From PALSA-693 sp963781155 (GTDB lineage Bacteria > Actinomycetota > Acidimicrobiia > Acidimicrobiales > Palsa-688), in the NCBI GenBank assembly GCA_963781155.1, contig CAWAEC010000016.1:1054001-1118000 (forward strand): 64,000 nucleotides of DNA. The letters run 5' to 3'. The notes below the pieces were generated by a model that saw nothing but the letters and a program-made list of their open reading frames with translations, was not told the origin of the DNA and did no database searches. A program made the position numbers and the translations under genes. Positions 34,988 to 43,772 of the stretch are shown piece after piece (within the stretch, counting starts at the first letter, position 1; each line of letters starts with the position of its first letter).

Positions 34988-36201
34988 TGCCGGGACCGCT
35001 GGAAGGCATCCGCGTCATCGACTTCGGCCAGTTTCTCGCCGGTCCTTTCGGTCCCATGCTTCTCGGGGACCTTGGTGCTGACGTCATCAAGGTGGAGCCG
35101 ACACGCGGCGACGGGATGAGAGGAAGTGTGGTCGGTTCGTTTATGGGCTGTCAGCGGGGGAAGCGCGATATCGCGCTCGACCTCAAGCAGCCAGAAGGAC
35201 TCGAGGTCGCGCTGCGATTGGTTGCCACGGCCGACATGGTGCACCACAACATGACCAAGGGCACCGCTGAGCGGCTCGGGGTCGGCCTCGAGCAGTGCCG
35301 CGCCGTCAACCCGGATGTCCTCTACTGCAACGTGTTCATGTACGGGAACATCGGTCCGCTCGCTCATATGGGCGGCCTGGACCCCCTGGCGCAAGCGGCG
35401 TGTGGCATCGAGTGGGAGGAAGGCCCTGTCATGGCCGGCAATCCTCCGCTGTGGTACCGCTATGGTCACGGCGATGTGGCCGCCGCCATGCCGTCGGTCC
35501 TGGCGCTGCTGATCGCCCTCTTCCACCGGGACCGCACAGGGGAAGGGCAGTCCGCCTGGGCGTCGCTGTTTCACGGAGCGCAGCTGTATACCGCGGACGC
35601 CTGGATCGGTCCGGACGGATCATTGTCACCGCGGCCCCAACTCGACGCGGCCCAGCTCGGAATCGATCCTCTGTACCGACTGTACGAGACAGGGGACGGC
35701 TGGCTGCAGCTGGCCGCGGTGGCTCCAGAGCATTGGCCGCGCCTGTGCGCGGCAATCGGTCGTCCCGAGCTCGGCTCAGACGAGCGTTTCGCCACCCCGG
35801 AGGGTCGCCGCGGTCGAGAGGCCGAACTGACCGGCCTCCTCGAGGAGGCTTTCACGAAGGACCTGGCTGTCAACTGGCGGCGGACCCTGGACGCGGCCGG
35901 CGTCCCGTCCGAGGTCTCGGTCGACACCTGGGACGGGGAGACCATGCTCTTCGACCGCGACCTCGAGGAACTCGGGCTGGTCACCGAATACGAACACCCA
36001 TTGCTCGGTCGAGTGCGCCAGTTCGGCAATTTGATCACTTTCTCGGGCACTCCTGCCAGGCAGGAACGGGCCGCACCGATGCTCGGTCAGCACACCCGTG
36101 AGGTGATGGGCGAGCTCGGTTACGACGACGCCACGATCGAGGACTACCGGTCCCGTGGGATTGTCACGTGGCCGGGCGAGGACTACGGCTGGCCTGTCTG
36201 A
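34987..36201 (+). CDS. CaiB/BaiF CoA-transferase family protein
   Basis: The 404-residue partner starts in the stop of the preceding gene. It has IRVIDFGQFLAGPFGPMLLGDLGADVIKVEP and the conserved catalytic Asp in MGGLDPLAQAACGIEW, followed by YRYGHGDVAAAMPSVLALLIALFHRDRTGEGQ and the terminal PMLGQHTREVMGELGY. Class III CoA-transferases move CoA between carboxylic acids. With an intact Asp here and Glu in its partner, this chain is more likely the active one. A GC-rich gap of about 100 bases follows before the Gfo/Idh gene. Confidence 0.9.
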   Translation: MPGPLEGIRVIDFGQFLAGPFGPMLLGDLGADVIKVEPTRGDGMRGSVVGSFMGCQRGKRDIALDLKQPEGLEVALRLVATADMVHHNMTKGTAERLGVGLEQCRAVNPDVLYCNVFMYGNIGPLAHMGGLDPLAQAACGIEWEEGPVMAGNPPLWYRYGHGDVAAAMPSVLALLIALFHRDRTGEGQSAWASLFHGAQLYTADAWIGPDGSLSPRPQLDAAQLGIDPLYRLYETGDGWLQLAAVAPEHWPRLCAAIGRPELGSDERFATPEGRRGREAELTGLLEEAFTKDLAVNWRRTLDAAGVPSEVSVDTWDGETMLFDRDLEELGLVTEYEHPLLGRVRQFGNLITFSGTPARQERAAPMLGQHTREVMGELGYDDATIEDYRSRGIVTWPGEDYGWPV

Positions 36202-36306
36202 GCTGACGCCGGGAGGCACCGTCGTCGCCCGACGCGTACACTCCCCGCGCTGACGCGTACCGAGCGGGGAGGGACCTGTGCAGTTCGAGATCCGGGGAGC
36301 TGAGGC

Positions 36307-37407
36307 GTGAGCCTTCGTGTGGGTATCATCAGCGCGGCCTGGGGAACGCAGGCCCATCTGCCGGCGTGGCGGGCCGTCCCGGGCGTCGAAGTCGTCGGCG
36401 TTTGCACGGCTCACCGAGAGACGGCGGAAGCGGCCGCGACGGAGCATGGCATCGGCCTGCCCTTCTGGGATGCCCAGGAAATGGCGTGCCACCCTGACAT
36501 CGACGTGGTCGATGCCGGCACCCGACCCAGCTACCGGCGCGACATGTGTCTGGCGGCGCTCGGCAACGGCAAGCACGTCTACAACGGCATTCCGTTTGCT
36601 GCAGATCTCGATGCGGCCCGAGCCCTGCGGGATGCGGCCGCGGCGGCCGGCAAAGTTGCGGTGGTGGACGCCTATTCCGAGCATTTCGGCCCATTCCGCT
36701 TCGCTCAAGAGGTATTGGCCGACGGGACCCTTGGCACGATTCAATCGGTATTCGGTCGGTTGGAGCTGTCATTGTTTGCCCAGCCCACGTCCGCGTTCCC
36801 GTACAACTGGTTTCACGATGCTTCCTTCGGAGCCAGTGCGTTGCGAAACCTTGGTTCCCACCTGCTGCATTTGATGGTCTATCTGGCTGGTCCGGTGGCC
36901 GAGGTGGCCGGCACGCCCGCGCAGTTCCTGCGTCGATGGGACTTCGTCGACACTCCCGGCGGCCTCGACGTCGAAGTGGCCGACACCGCCGTGGCTGCCC
37001 TGCGCTTCGAATCGGGACCGATCGGTATGGTGACGACCGCGTGGGCTGGTGCCACGGCACCCGGGTTCCATCTGGAGATTGCCGGCGATCGAGGACGGTT
37101 GATATTGACAGCTCCGATGATGCCGTCCGGAGAGTCAACGGTGAGGTTGGGAAGGGCCGGCGGCGAGCTGGCAGAGTTGACAGTGCCGGATCGTCTGATG
37201 ACGACTCCAGGAGTTGATCTGCCGAGCGCCTGGCCTGGAGACCCGAGGGGTGCTATGGCGAGGTCGTTCTGGCTGATGACACGAGCAATCGCCGGTGACG
37301 GAGAGGCGCGTCCGGATTTCGCCCGCGCCTACCACGTCCAGGCGATCATCGAGTCCATTTACCGTTCGGGTGAGAGCTCGACTTGGTTCAGGCCCGACGA
37401 CCTCTAG
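36307..37407 (+). CDS. Gfo/Idh/MocA-family oxidoreductase
   Basis: GTG 36307 starts LRVGIISAAWGTQAHLPAWRAVPGVEVVGVCT, a Rossmann fold whose usual GxGxxG is changed to SAAWGTQ, which still resembles atypical family members. The stretch KHVYNGIPFAADLDAARALRDAAAAAG replaces the common EKP motif with GIP. The C-terminal substrate domain has ALRNLGSHLLHLMVYLAGP. At 366 residues it is complete. It probably acts as an NAD(P)-dependent dehydrogenase on a sugar or hydroxy acid. It lies in the island after two CoA-transferases, on the same strand. Confidence 0.85.
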   Translation: MSLRVGIISAAWGTQAHLPAWRAVPGVEVVGVCTAHRETAEAAATEHGIGLPFWDAQEMACHPDIDVVDAGTRPSYRRDMCLAALGNGKHVYNGIPFAADLDAARALRDAAAAAGKVAVVDAYSEHFGPFRFAQEVLADGTLGTIQSVFGRLELSLFAQPTSAFPYNWFHDASFGASALRNLGSHLLHLMVYLAGPVAEVAGTPAQFLRRWDFVDTPGGLDVEVADTAVAALRFESGPIGMVTTAWAGATAPGFHLEIAGDRGRLILTAPMMPSGESTVRLGRAGGELAELTVPDRLMTTPGVDLPSAWPGDPRGAMARSFWLMTRAIAGDGEARPDFARAYHVQAIIESIYRSGESSTWFRPDDL

Positions 37408-37467
37408 CGCGGCCGAGCCCTCGACTCGAGCATCGCCTCTACGCCAAGACGATCAAGGAGATTCGCC

Positions 37468-37875
37468 ATGACAGACATGGACGACTACAACGCCAGGGTT
37501 ATCCAGGAGTTCCGCAGCAATGGAGGAGTGGTCGGCGGCCAGGACACGTATGTGCTGCTCAGCACGACAGGAGCCAAGACGGGACGGCCGCGGACCACGC
37601 CAGTCGTATTCCAACCTGGAGAGAACGGTGTGCTCTACATTTTCGCATCAAAGGCCGGATCGCCGCGCCATCCAGACTGGTACCACAATCTCCTGGCGAA
37701 CCCCAGAGTCGTGATCGAGCAGGGGAACGAGAAGTTTGAGGCCATGGCTGCGCCGGTCACGGGCGCCAAGCGAGACGAGATCTTTGCCCGGCAGGTCGAC
37801 GCAGTCCCGATCTTCGGGGAGTATCAGAGCAAGACCGACCGGGTTATTCCGGTGGTGGAACTGCGTCGGGCCTGA
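37468..37875 (+). CDS. Deazaflavin (F420)-dependent Ddn-family nitroreductase
   Basis: ATG 37468 has AAGGAG upstream. The 135-residue product has the Ddn split-barrel pattern: VLLSTTGAKTGRPRTTPVVF (residues about 29-48), FASKAGSPRHPDWYHNLLANPRVVIEQG and a C-terminal IPVVELRR. These proteins reduce quinones or other substrates with F420H2. It supports an F420-using host. It follows the Gfo/Idh gene by 60 bases. Confidence 0.95.
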   Translation: MTDMDDYNARVIQEFRSNGGVVGGQDTYVLLSTTGAKTGRPRTTPVVFQPGENGVLYIFASKAGSPRHPDWYHNLLANPRVVIEQGNEKFEAMAAPVTGAKRDEIFARQVDAVPIFGEYQSKTDRVIPVVELRRA

Positions 37876-37883
37876 GGGTCTTC

Positions 37884-39623
37884 TCAAGGGGGGGCCACCT
37901 GCGCCCCCCGTAGCAGGCGGCCGGGGAGCGCCCCGGTGTGCCTGCCGTCCCGAAAAGTCACATGACCACTCTTGATCGTGTACTCGTACCCGTGGGCCCG
38001 CTGGGTCAGGCGCCGGCCCCCGGCAGGCAAGTCGTGGACGATCTCGGGCGGGCTGCACCCCAGATTGTCGAGGTCGATGATGTTGATGTCGGCCAACATG
38101 CCGGGGGAAATCGTGCCCCGGTCGTTCCAACCCACATGTCGAGCGGTGTCGCGGGTGATCCGGCGCACGACGTCCTCGAGTGGGAGCCGGTCCGGCCGGT
38201 CCCGCGCCCAGAGGGTCAGAAAGCTCGTGGTGAAACTGGCGTCGCAGATGGCCCCACAGTGAGCACCGGCGTCAGATAGCCCGAAGAGGGCGCACTCGGC
38301 CCGAAGCATCTCCCCGACGGCCGACAGATTCCGCTCGACAAAATTGAAGATTGGCATGTACAGGAGCTGTGCGCCGCCGCGCTCCAGGAGCGTGTCGTAC
38401 GCGATCGCAGCAGGACTGGTTCCCCGGGGAGCGCTCGCGGCAATCGACTTGGCGGGGTTGAGGTCATAATCCACCGGATCGTCCAGCCGAAACGTGACAT
38501 CAAAACTTCCCATGATCTGACTGGAGAGCCCCGTTCCCTGCAGCTTGGGGAGCATTTCCTCGTGCTCGACAAGGATCCGCTCCCGACGTTCCGCCTGTCT
38601 CATGGCTTCGACCCGGCTGGGCAGGTCCAGGCCGCGAAGCTCCGTGTAGGAGGGACATCGGGCGAACGGGTTGATACTGGCCTCCAGCCCCAGCAGGAGG
38701 CCGATCGGCCGGGGGGCGACCTGTGTCTTGATCTCCAGGCCGTTGCCTGAGCATCCGGTGGCCCAATCCTGGATCTCCCGCCACCGGGCGGGGGCCGAGG
38801 GGGGCTGCTGGACGGAGAGACTCAAAGGCCGGTTCGCAGCCCGCGCCATTGCGGCGATCAGATCAAGTTCGGCCGAGACGTAGTCGGAATCGGTCGATTG
38901 ATAGCAGTCGGAGATAACCTGAATGACGGCATGGCTTCCTTTCAGTGCGGCTGCCAGGGCCACCATTTCCCGTTCCGCGGCGCGAAGGGTGCCTACCGGC
39001 TTTCCGGCGCTGGTCCGATGAGCAACCGTGCGGGATGAACCCATGCCGATGGCACCCGCCCCCACGGCCTCCATCAGCAACGCGGCCATTCGTTGCAGTT
39101 CACCGTCGGTCGGCACGTCTTCCGGGTCGGCACCGCGCTCGCCCATCACGTAGGCTCGCAAGGCAGCGTGTGGCACGTGGGCTCCGACATCGAGCGCCCG
39201 GGGCAGACGGTCCAGCTCGTCAAGGTATTCCGGAAAGGTCTGCCAACCCCAGGCCAGTCCCTCCGCCAGGGCGGCACCGGGAATGTCCTCCACGCCCTCC
39301 ATCAGTCCGATCAGCCAAGAGTGGCGGTCGGGGTTTGCCGGAGCAAAGCCCACACCGCAATTACCCATGGCGACTGTCGTCACGCCGTGCCAGGCCGACG
39401 GTGCCAACAACGAATCCCATGTTGCCTGTCCGTCGAAGTGTGTATGGATGTCGACGAAGCCAGGGGTTACAAGCAAACCGTCGGCGTCGATCTCCGACTT
39501 GCCTCGTTCCTCACAGTGTCCGACTCCGACGATGCGTCCGTCTACGACACCGATGTCGGCCGTCCGCGATGGGCGGCCCGTCCCGTCCACGACACGGCCG
39601 GCCCGGATTACCAAGTCGAGCAT
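37884..39623 (-). CDS. N-acyl-D-amino-acid deacylase-like amidohydrolase
   Basis: ATG 39623 has GAGGAGG nine bases upstream; the ORF extends to 39749 but that part does not fit. The 579-residue product has LDLVIRAGRVVDGTGRPSRTADIGVVDGRIVGVG and the metal motif PGFVDIHTHFDGQATWD, then GVTTVAMGNCGVGFAP, and the late GLSDAGAHCGAICDASF, TARHVGWNDRGTISPGMLADI. It lacks export signals. Family members deacylate D-amino acids or act on related amides and cyclic imides. Convergent with ddn, divergent from the DUF1275 gene. Confidence 0.9.
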   Translation of the reverse strand: MLDLVIRAGRVVDGTGRPSRTADIGVVDGRIVGVGHCEERGKSEIDADGLLVTPGFVDIHTHFDGQATWDSLLAPSAWHGVTTVAMGNCGVGFAPANPDRHSWLIGLMEGVEDIPGAALAEGLAWGWQTFPEYLDELDRLPRALDVGAHVPHAALRAYVMGERGADPEDVPTDGELQRMAALLMEAVGAGAIGMGSSRTVAHRTSAGKPVGTLRAAEREMVALAAALKGSHAVIQVISDCYQSTDSDYVSAELDLIAAMARAANRPLSLSVQQPPSAPARWREIQDWATGCSGNGLEIKTQVAPRPIGLLLGLEASINPFARCPSYTELRGLDLPSRVEAMRQAERRERILVEHEEMLPKLQGTGLSSQIMGSFDVTFRLDDPVDYDLNPAKSIAASAPRGTSPAAIAYDTLLERGGAQLLYMPIFNFVERNLSAVGEMLRAECALFGLSDAGAHCGAICDASFTTSFLTLWARDRPDRLPLEDVVRRITRDTARHVGWNDRGTISPGMLADINIIDLDNLGCSPPEIVHDLPAGGRRLTQRAHGYEYTIKSGHVTFRDGRHTGALPGRLLRGAQVAPP

Positions 39624-39839
39624 CAGTACTCGCCTCCTCGAAAACGCGGAGCTCCGGTCACGCAGTTCGATCGTCGCTGCCGGCTCGAATTTACCGCGCT
39701 GAGCCACCTGATTCCTCCCGGCCGGGGTGACACGAGGCGTCATCCCCAATCAACGACGATAGTCTCCGACACCAGTGCCGGATGCCAGAAACGAGGTGAT
39801 GGTCGGGTTGTGGGGCTGGTTGGAGGGCAGCGGATCGGG

Positions 39840-40589
39840 GTGAGCGTTCGTTCTGCCATTCGAGCGCACCGGCCCGAACACACGCGAGACGTGCTCATAG
39901 TTGCTCTGACGCTCGTCACCGGCTCGACGGACGCCATTGGTTACCTCAGCCTCGGTGGCGTCTTCACGAGTGTGATGACGGCAAACATGGTGCTGCTCGG
40001 CGTCTCCGGCGGCCGCCATGACGGCTCCCTGGCTCTCCACGCCGGAGCTGCGGTCGCCGGGTTCCTGGCCGGCAACTTCCAGGGCTCGCGCATCGTCAGG
40101 CGCAGCTCAGAACAACTATCGGTGTGGCCACGCACCGTCACTGTCGCGCTCGCCGTCGAGCTAGTGCTGTTTATGTTCTTCGCCGTCTGGTGGGAGGTCG
40201 TACAAGCGCATCCGACCGTTCGTGCCACCTACGCACTCATCGCTTTCAATGCGATTGCCCTCGGCATCCAGAGCGCCGCCGTACTTCGTTTCGGTATTCC
40301 CGGGCTGTCCACCACGTACTTTACCGGTATCCTTACGCACCTCGTCTCGAGCGTCGTCCGTCGTGACACCCCGGTGTCCGGTCGCGCCGTCGCCAGCGTC
40401 ACCGCCTTAATTCTTGGAGGCGTGATCGGCGCCGTGCTGGCTATCGACGCCCCGCGGGCCGCGCCGGTTGCGCCGCTCGGTGTGCTGGCGTTGGTTTTGA
40501 TAGTTGCCGCGATCGCCTTTCCCGATGGCGCCGCCGGCCGTGCCGACGAGCCGACCGATCCCGCCCGGGAGGAGGGACCAGGCGGCTGA
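39840..40589 (+). CDS. YoaK/DUF1275 family membrane protein
   Basis: GTG 39840 gives a 249-residue, six-helix membrane protein with the DUF1275 landmarks VTGSTDAIGYLSLGGVFTSVMTANMVLLG (residues about 29-57), AGFLAGNFQGSRI, and GIQSAAVLRFGIPGLSTTYFTGILTHL. Function is unknown; members look like small transporters. The frame is open far upstream (from 39093) antisense to the deacylase gene, which is rejected. Start is uncertain by a few codons. Confidence 0.85.
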   Translation: MSVRSAIRAHRPEHTRDVLIVALTLVTGSTDAIGYLSLGGVFTSVMTANMVLLGVSGGRHDGSLALHAGAAVAGFLAGNFQGSRIVRRSSEQLSVWPRTVTVALAVELVLFMFFAVWWEVVQAHPTVRATYALIAFNAIALGIQSAAVLRFGIPGLSTTYFTGILTHLVSSVVRRDTPVSGRAVASVTALILGGVIGAVLAIDAPRAAPVAPLGVLALVLIVAAIAFPDGAAGRADEPTDPAREEGPGG

Positions 40590-40690
40590 GCCGCATCACG
40601 GGACCACGCTGCCTTCCCGGGATGTGTTGCGAGTCGCAGCGCCACGTCGACCCGACGAGGTTGGGCGGAAAGAGCGCCATAAACCACTAT

Positions 40691-40720
40691 TGACAAGAAA
40701 TGTTAGGCAACCCTATCATG
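40691..40720 (+). promoter_or_regulatory. Orphan sigma-70-type promoter with DtxR/IdeR-like dyad
   Basis: TTGACA at 40691-40696 and TATCAT at 40715-40720, 18 bases apart, is one of the best promoter matches in the window. TTAGGCAACCCTA inside the spacer (40704-40716) resembles a DtxR/IdeR iron box. No plus-strand gene follows for over 1 kb: downstream lies the 3' end of the convergent SDR gene. Confidence 0.5.
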
Positions 40721-40782
40721 CCGCACAGCGACACCGTTTTCCCGTCACGCCAGCCCTGGCGGCCAATGCGCCCACGCAGTCG

Positions 40783-41562
40783 TCACATGGTTTTGACCAA
40801 CCCGCCGTCGATGACGTAGTCGGAGCCCGTCACATTGGCCGTCCGAGGCGAGGCGAGCAGCGCTACCAGGGTCGCAACCTCCTCCGGGGTGGTGAACCGT
40901 TTGGTGGCCATACTGTCAATCGCAGAATCGCGAACTCCGCCCGGGTCCGCGCCCGTGGCCGCGCCGACGGTGGCGGCCACGCCGTGGTCACCGAGCCAGA
41001 GATCGGTGGCCACCGGGCCGGGCGAGATGCTGTTGATACGGATGCCGCTCGGGCCCAACTCCTGCGACAGCGCCTTGGCCACGTCGAGAAGCGCAGCTTT
41101 GGCGGCGCCGTAGTCGATGACCAGCCCATCGGGCTGAAAGAAGGAGTTGACGGAGGCGATATTGACGATCGACCCTCCGCCCTGGCCGAGCATTGCGGCG
41201 ACGGCGGCGCGGGTCGCCCGAAGCGCGGCGAAGAAGTTCAGCTGGAGGGACCGCTCAAAGTCGTCGTCGCTCACCTCGAGGAAACCATTCAGCCGGAGCT
41301 GCACGCCGCCAACGTTGTTGACCAACACGTCGACGCGTCCGTAACGGTTTACCGCCTCCTGGACGAGGCGAACCGAACCATCCGGACTGATCAGATCTAC
41401 CGGGACGGCCGTGACCCGATCAACGCCCACGAGACCTTCCACCGTGCGGGCGCCGCCAATCACGTACATGCCCTCCCCGGAGAGGGTGCGGACCACGGCC
41501 AGACCAATGCCCTTGCTGGCCCCGGTGACGACTGCCACCTTGCCTTCCAGATCGAGGTCCAT
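40783..41562 (-). CDS. SDR-family oxidoreductase
   Basis: The 259-residue classical short-chain dehydrogenase has cofactor motif VAVVTGASKGIGLAVV (TGxxxGIG), VLVNNVGGVQL (NNxG), catalytic Ser in SIVNIASVNSFF, and YGAAK (Tyr-x-x-x-Lys) at residues about 152-156. The Rossmann strand following residue 35 (IGGARTVEGL) has Arg, hinting at NADP. The C-terminal YVIDGGLVKTM is typical. The substrate is not known. Confidence 0.92.
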   Translation of the reverse strand: MDLDLEGKVAVVTGASKGIGLAVVRTLSGEGMYVIGGARTVEGLVGVDRVTAVPVDLISPDGSVRLVQEAVNRYGRVDVLVNNVGGVQLRLNGFLEVSDDDFERSLQLNFFAALRATRAAVAAMLGQGGGSIVNIASVNSFFQPDGLVIDYGAAKAALLDVAKALSQELGPSGIRINSISPGPVATDLWLGDHGVAATVGAATGADPGGVRDSAIDSMATKRFTTPEEVATLVALLASPRTANVTGSDYVIDGGLVKTM

Positions 41563-41779
41563 GGTTCAGCGCGCCCGTGAGGGCAGCAGGACAACCGAGT
41601 CATGGTGGCAGTGATTACGGCATGACGGCCAGCTGTCCGCCGACAGCCGCGCACCGCACGTCGGTACCAGCGGGATCGGCCCGGTCTTCGTCATCGCGCC
41701 TCCTTTACAGCCGCACTCCTCGACGGTAGGCGTTGACCGGACACAGAGCCAGTTAGACTGCCAGTGTTCCGGGGAGGAG

Positions 41780-42946
41780 GTGGCGAGAGCAGCCATGGTC
41801 GTCGTCGATGTTGACTCTCATTGGGAGGTCGCGAAGTTCGAACGGGGCCAGCACCCGTTCGAACAGTGGCGGGACCGTTTTCCGAAGATCGTCCAGCATC
41901 TGGCCAACGGTCTCGCTGGCGACCTTCTGCGGGCCTTGCCGGCTGACCGGCGGCCAGACGGCGCCACCCTGCTCGCAAGCCTGGTTCGGGCGTCGGACGA
42001 GCGAGGCGAGCGGGTGACCATGCAACCACCGCATCCCTCGTCGCCGGCCGAGCGGCTGGCTTGGATGGACGAGATCGGCATCGACCACTGCCTGGTCAAC
42101 CCGGGCACGTGGTGGCAGCTGCTCGAATACCTTGGGCCGGATCGCCCCCGGGGCGCGGCGATCTGCAACGACTGGCTGGCGGAGCAAATCGCGGATGGTG
42201 CCCATCGTCTGCACGGAGTGGCCGTGGTGGACTTCGCGGACCTCGAAGCCGCGGTTGCCGAGATGGCCCGAGCGCGGGCCAAGGGTCATCGCGCCTTCTT
42301 CCTGTACACCCTTGATGGCAGGCCCCCGAGGGCCACGCCGCCGGGCCACCCCGAGTGGGACGTGGTCTGGTCGGCCGCCACGGACCTTGGGATGGCGGCG
42401 GTGATCCATATCGGCAATACCTACGCGGACTACGGCGGGTGGGCCGACATTGGGTGGGATCTGCCAGGAGGCGCGGGCGTGGCGGCATTAGTCCGACTGT
42501 CGTCGACGAAACGCCACCACGTGGCCGAGGATCTCCTGTCGTCGCTGCTGTTCGGAGGGGCGTTCCACCGTCACCCAAACTTGACCGTCGTACTCGAGGA
42601 GATGGGTGTCGGCTGGATCCCGGCGTATGTGGACCTCTGCGGGCGTCAGTCGAAGTCATCCACGATGATGGGCGATTGGCCCTTCGAGCAGAGTGGTGAC
42701 GAGCTGCTGCGGCGCAACGTGCGGTTCACGCCTTTGCCGGGGTTCAACGAGGGCAAGGCCCTTGATGTGGTCGCGGCCCTGCCGGAAATGGCCTTGTTCT
42801 CCTCGGACTACCCTCACCAGGAAGGCAACGGAGATCCGATCAACGTCTACGGCGGCGCGCTGCAGTCACTCGATCCGTTGACGCTGGAACGGTTCATGGG
42901 CGCCAACGCCGCCGACGCCTACGCCCGAATGGGCGACCCTCTCTGA
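41780..42946 (+). CDS. Amidohydrolase_2 family protein
   Basis: The 388-residue product (GTG 41780, or ATG 41795, which keeps all motifs) starts VVVDVDSHWEVAKFE. It has DEIGIDHCLVNPGTWWQLLE, the His ligand region GMAAVIHIGNTYADYGGW, and LFSSDYPHQEGNGDPI with the metal Asp. The ribosome site GGGGAGGAGG touches the GTG, so the start cannot be decided. It is one of five amidohydrolase_2 paralogues in the island, standing alone before a methyltransferase. Confidence 0.85.
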   Translation: MARAAMVVVDVDSHWEVAKFERGQHPFEQWRDRFPKIVQHLANGLAGDLLRALPADRRPDGATLLASLVRASDERGERVTMQPPHPSSPAERLAWMDEIGIDHCLVNPGTWWQLLEYLGPDRPRGAAICNDWLAEQIADGAHRLHGVAVVDFADLEAAVAEMARARAKGHRAFFLYTLDGRPPRATPPGHPEWDVVWSAATDLGMAAVIHIGNTYADYGGWADIGWDLPGGAGVAALVRLSSTKRHHVAEDLLSSLLFGGAFHRHPNLTVVLEEMGVGWIPAYVDLCGRQSKSSTMMGDWPFEQSGDELLRRNVRFTPLPGFNEGKALDVVAALPEMALFSSDYPHQEGNGDPINVYGGALQSLDPLTLERFMGANAADAYARMGDPL

Positions 42947-43037
42947 TGCGGATGCCGCCATTCCCCTGCGGATAGACCGACCTTCGTGTTGTTACGAGCG
43001 AGGCTAACACCGGCCGTCGGCGGGCCCGAGGGTTCAT

Positions 43038-43628
43038 GTGGATATGACCCGTGACCGAGATGTGGGCGCCTTCGACCGGCGAGCGAGCACCTACGACCAG
43101 GGATGGCGGGGCCGCCTCCACGCCGGGATCGTTCAGCACACCGCGGCCCTGATTCTCCAGGAATCTCTTCCCGCGGGTGTGCTCGACGTGGGATGCGGCA
43201 CCGGGCAGCTGCTGTCCCGGCTCGCGGACCTCCTGCCGCAGGCCGCACTTTGCGGGGTGGACCCGGCCCCTCGTATGGCCGAGGTCGCCCAGCAACGCGG
43301 CCTGGCTGTCTTGGTTGCAGTAGCAGAGGCGCTGCCCTTCCCTGACGCAACATTCGACCTGGTGGTGACCTCGACCTCATTCGATCACTGGAAGGATCAA
43401 GTCGGAGGTCTACGTGAGTGCCATCGCGTGCTGGCTCGCGGCGGCCGACTGCTTCTGGTTGATCAGTTCTGGCCGTCGCCTGTGGCTCCCTGGCTCCGCG
43501 ATAGCCGCGACAAGGCCAGGACGGTGGTCCGGGCCGGTCGGCTACTGGAGGAGGCAGGATTCGGGTTGATTCACTGGCACGGGATCTACTCCGTGGTGAT
43601 AAAGGGCGCGATGGCAACCGCGGAGTAG
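43038..43628 (+). CDS. Class I SAM-dependent methyltransferase
   Basis: The 196-residue product has motif I GVLDVGCGTGQLLSRLADLLP (residues about 47-67), the acidic ligand in CGVDPAPRMAEVA, and FDLVVTSTSFDHWKD with LARGGRLLLVDQFWP. This is the Methyltransf_11 layout of a small-molecule methyltransferase. GTG 43038 or ATG 43044 may be the start. Its place between two amidohydrolases may mean it O- or C-methylates a pathway compound, but no substrate can be assigned. Confidence 0.85.
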   Translation: MDMTRDRDVGAFDRRASTYDQGWRGRLHAGIVQHTAALILQESLPAGVLDVGCGTGQLLSRLADLLPQAALCGVDPAPRMAEVAQQRGLAVLVAVAEALPFPDATFDLVVTSTSFDHWKDQVGGLRECHRVLARGGRLLLVDQFWPSPVAPWLRDSRDKARTVVRAGRLLEEAGFGLIHWHGIYSVVIKGAMATAE

Positions 43629-43772
43629 CCCGGTGTGTTCCCGGGCTCTGGCTAGATCGAAAGGGCAACGCCTCGTGAACCAACACATTGAAACAGGAAC
43701 GGCATTCTGATAGACCTCGTGTTCACCGACTCAGAGGATGAGCCGGTCCTAGTGTGCTCAAGGGAGACTCCG

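Noticed and set aside
39093..39839. Long N-terminal extension of the DUF1275 protein
   Set aside because: It overlaps the deacylase gene antisense and DUF1275 proteins are about 220-250 residues.
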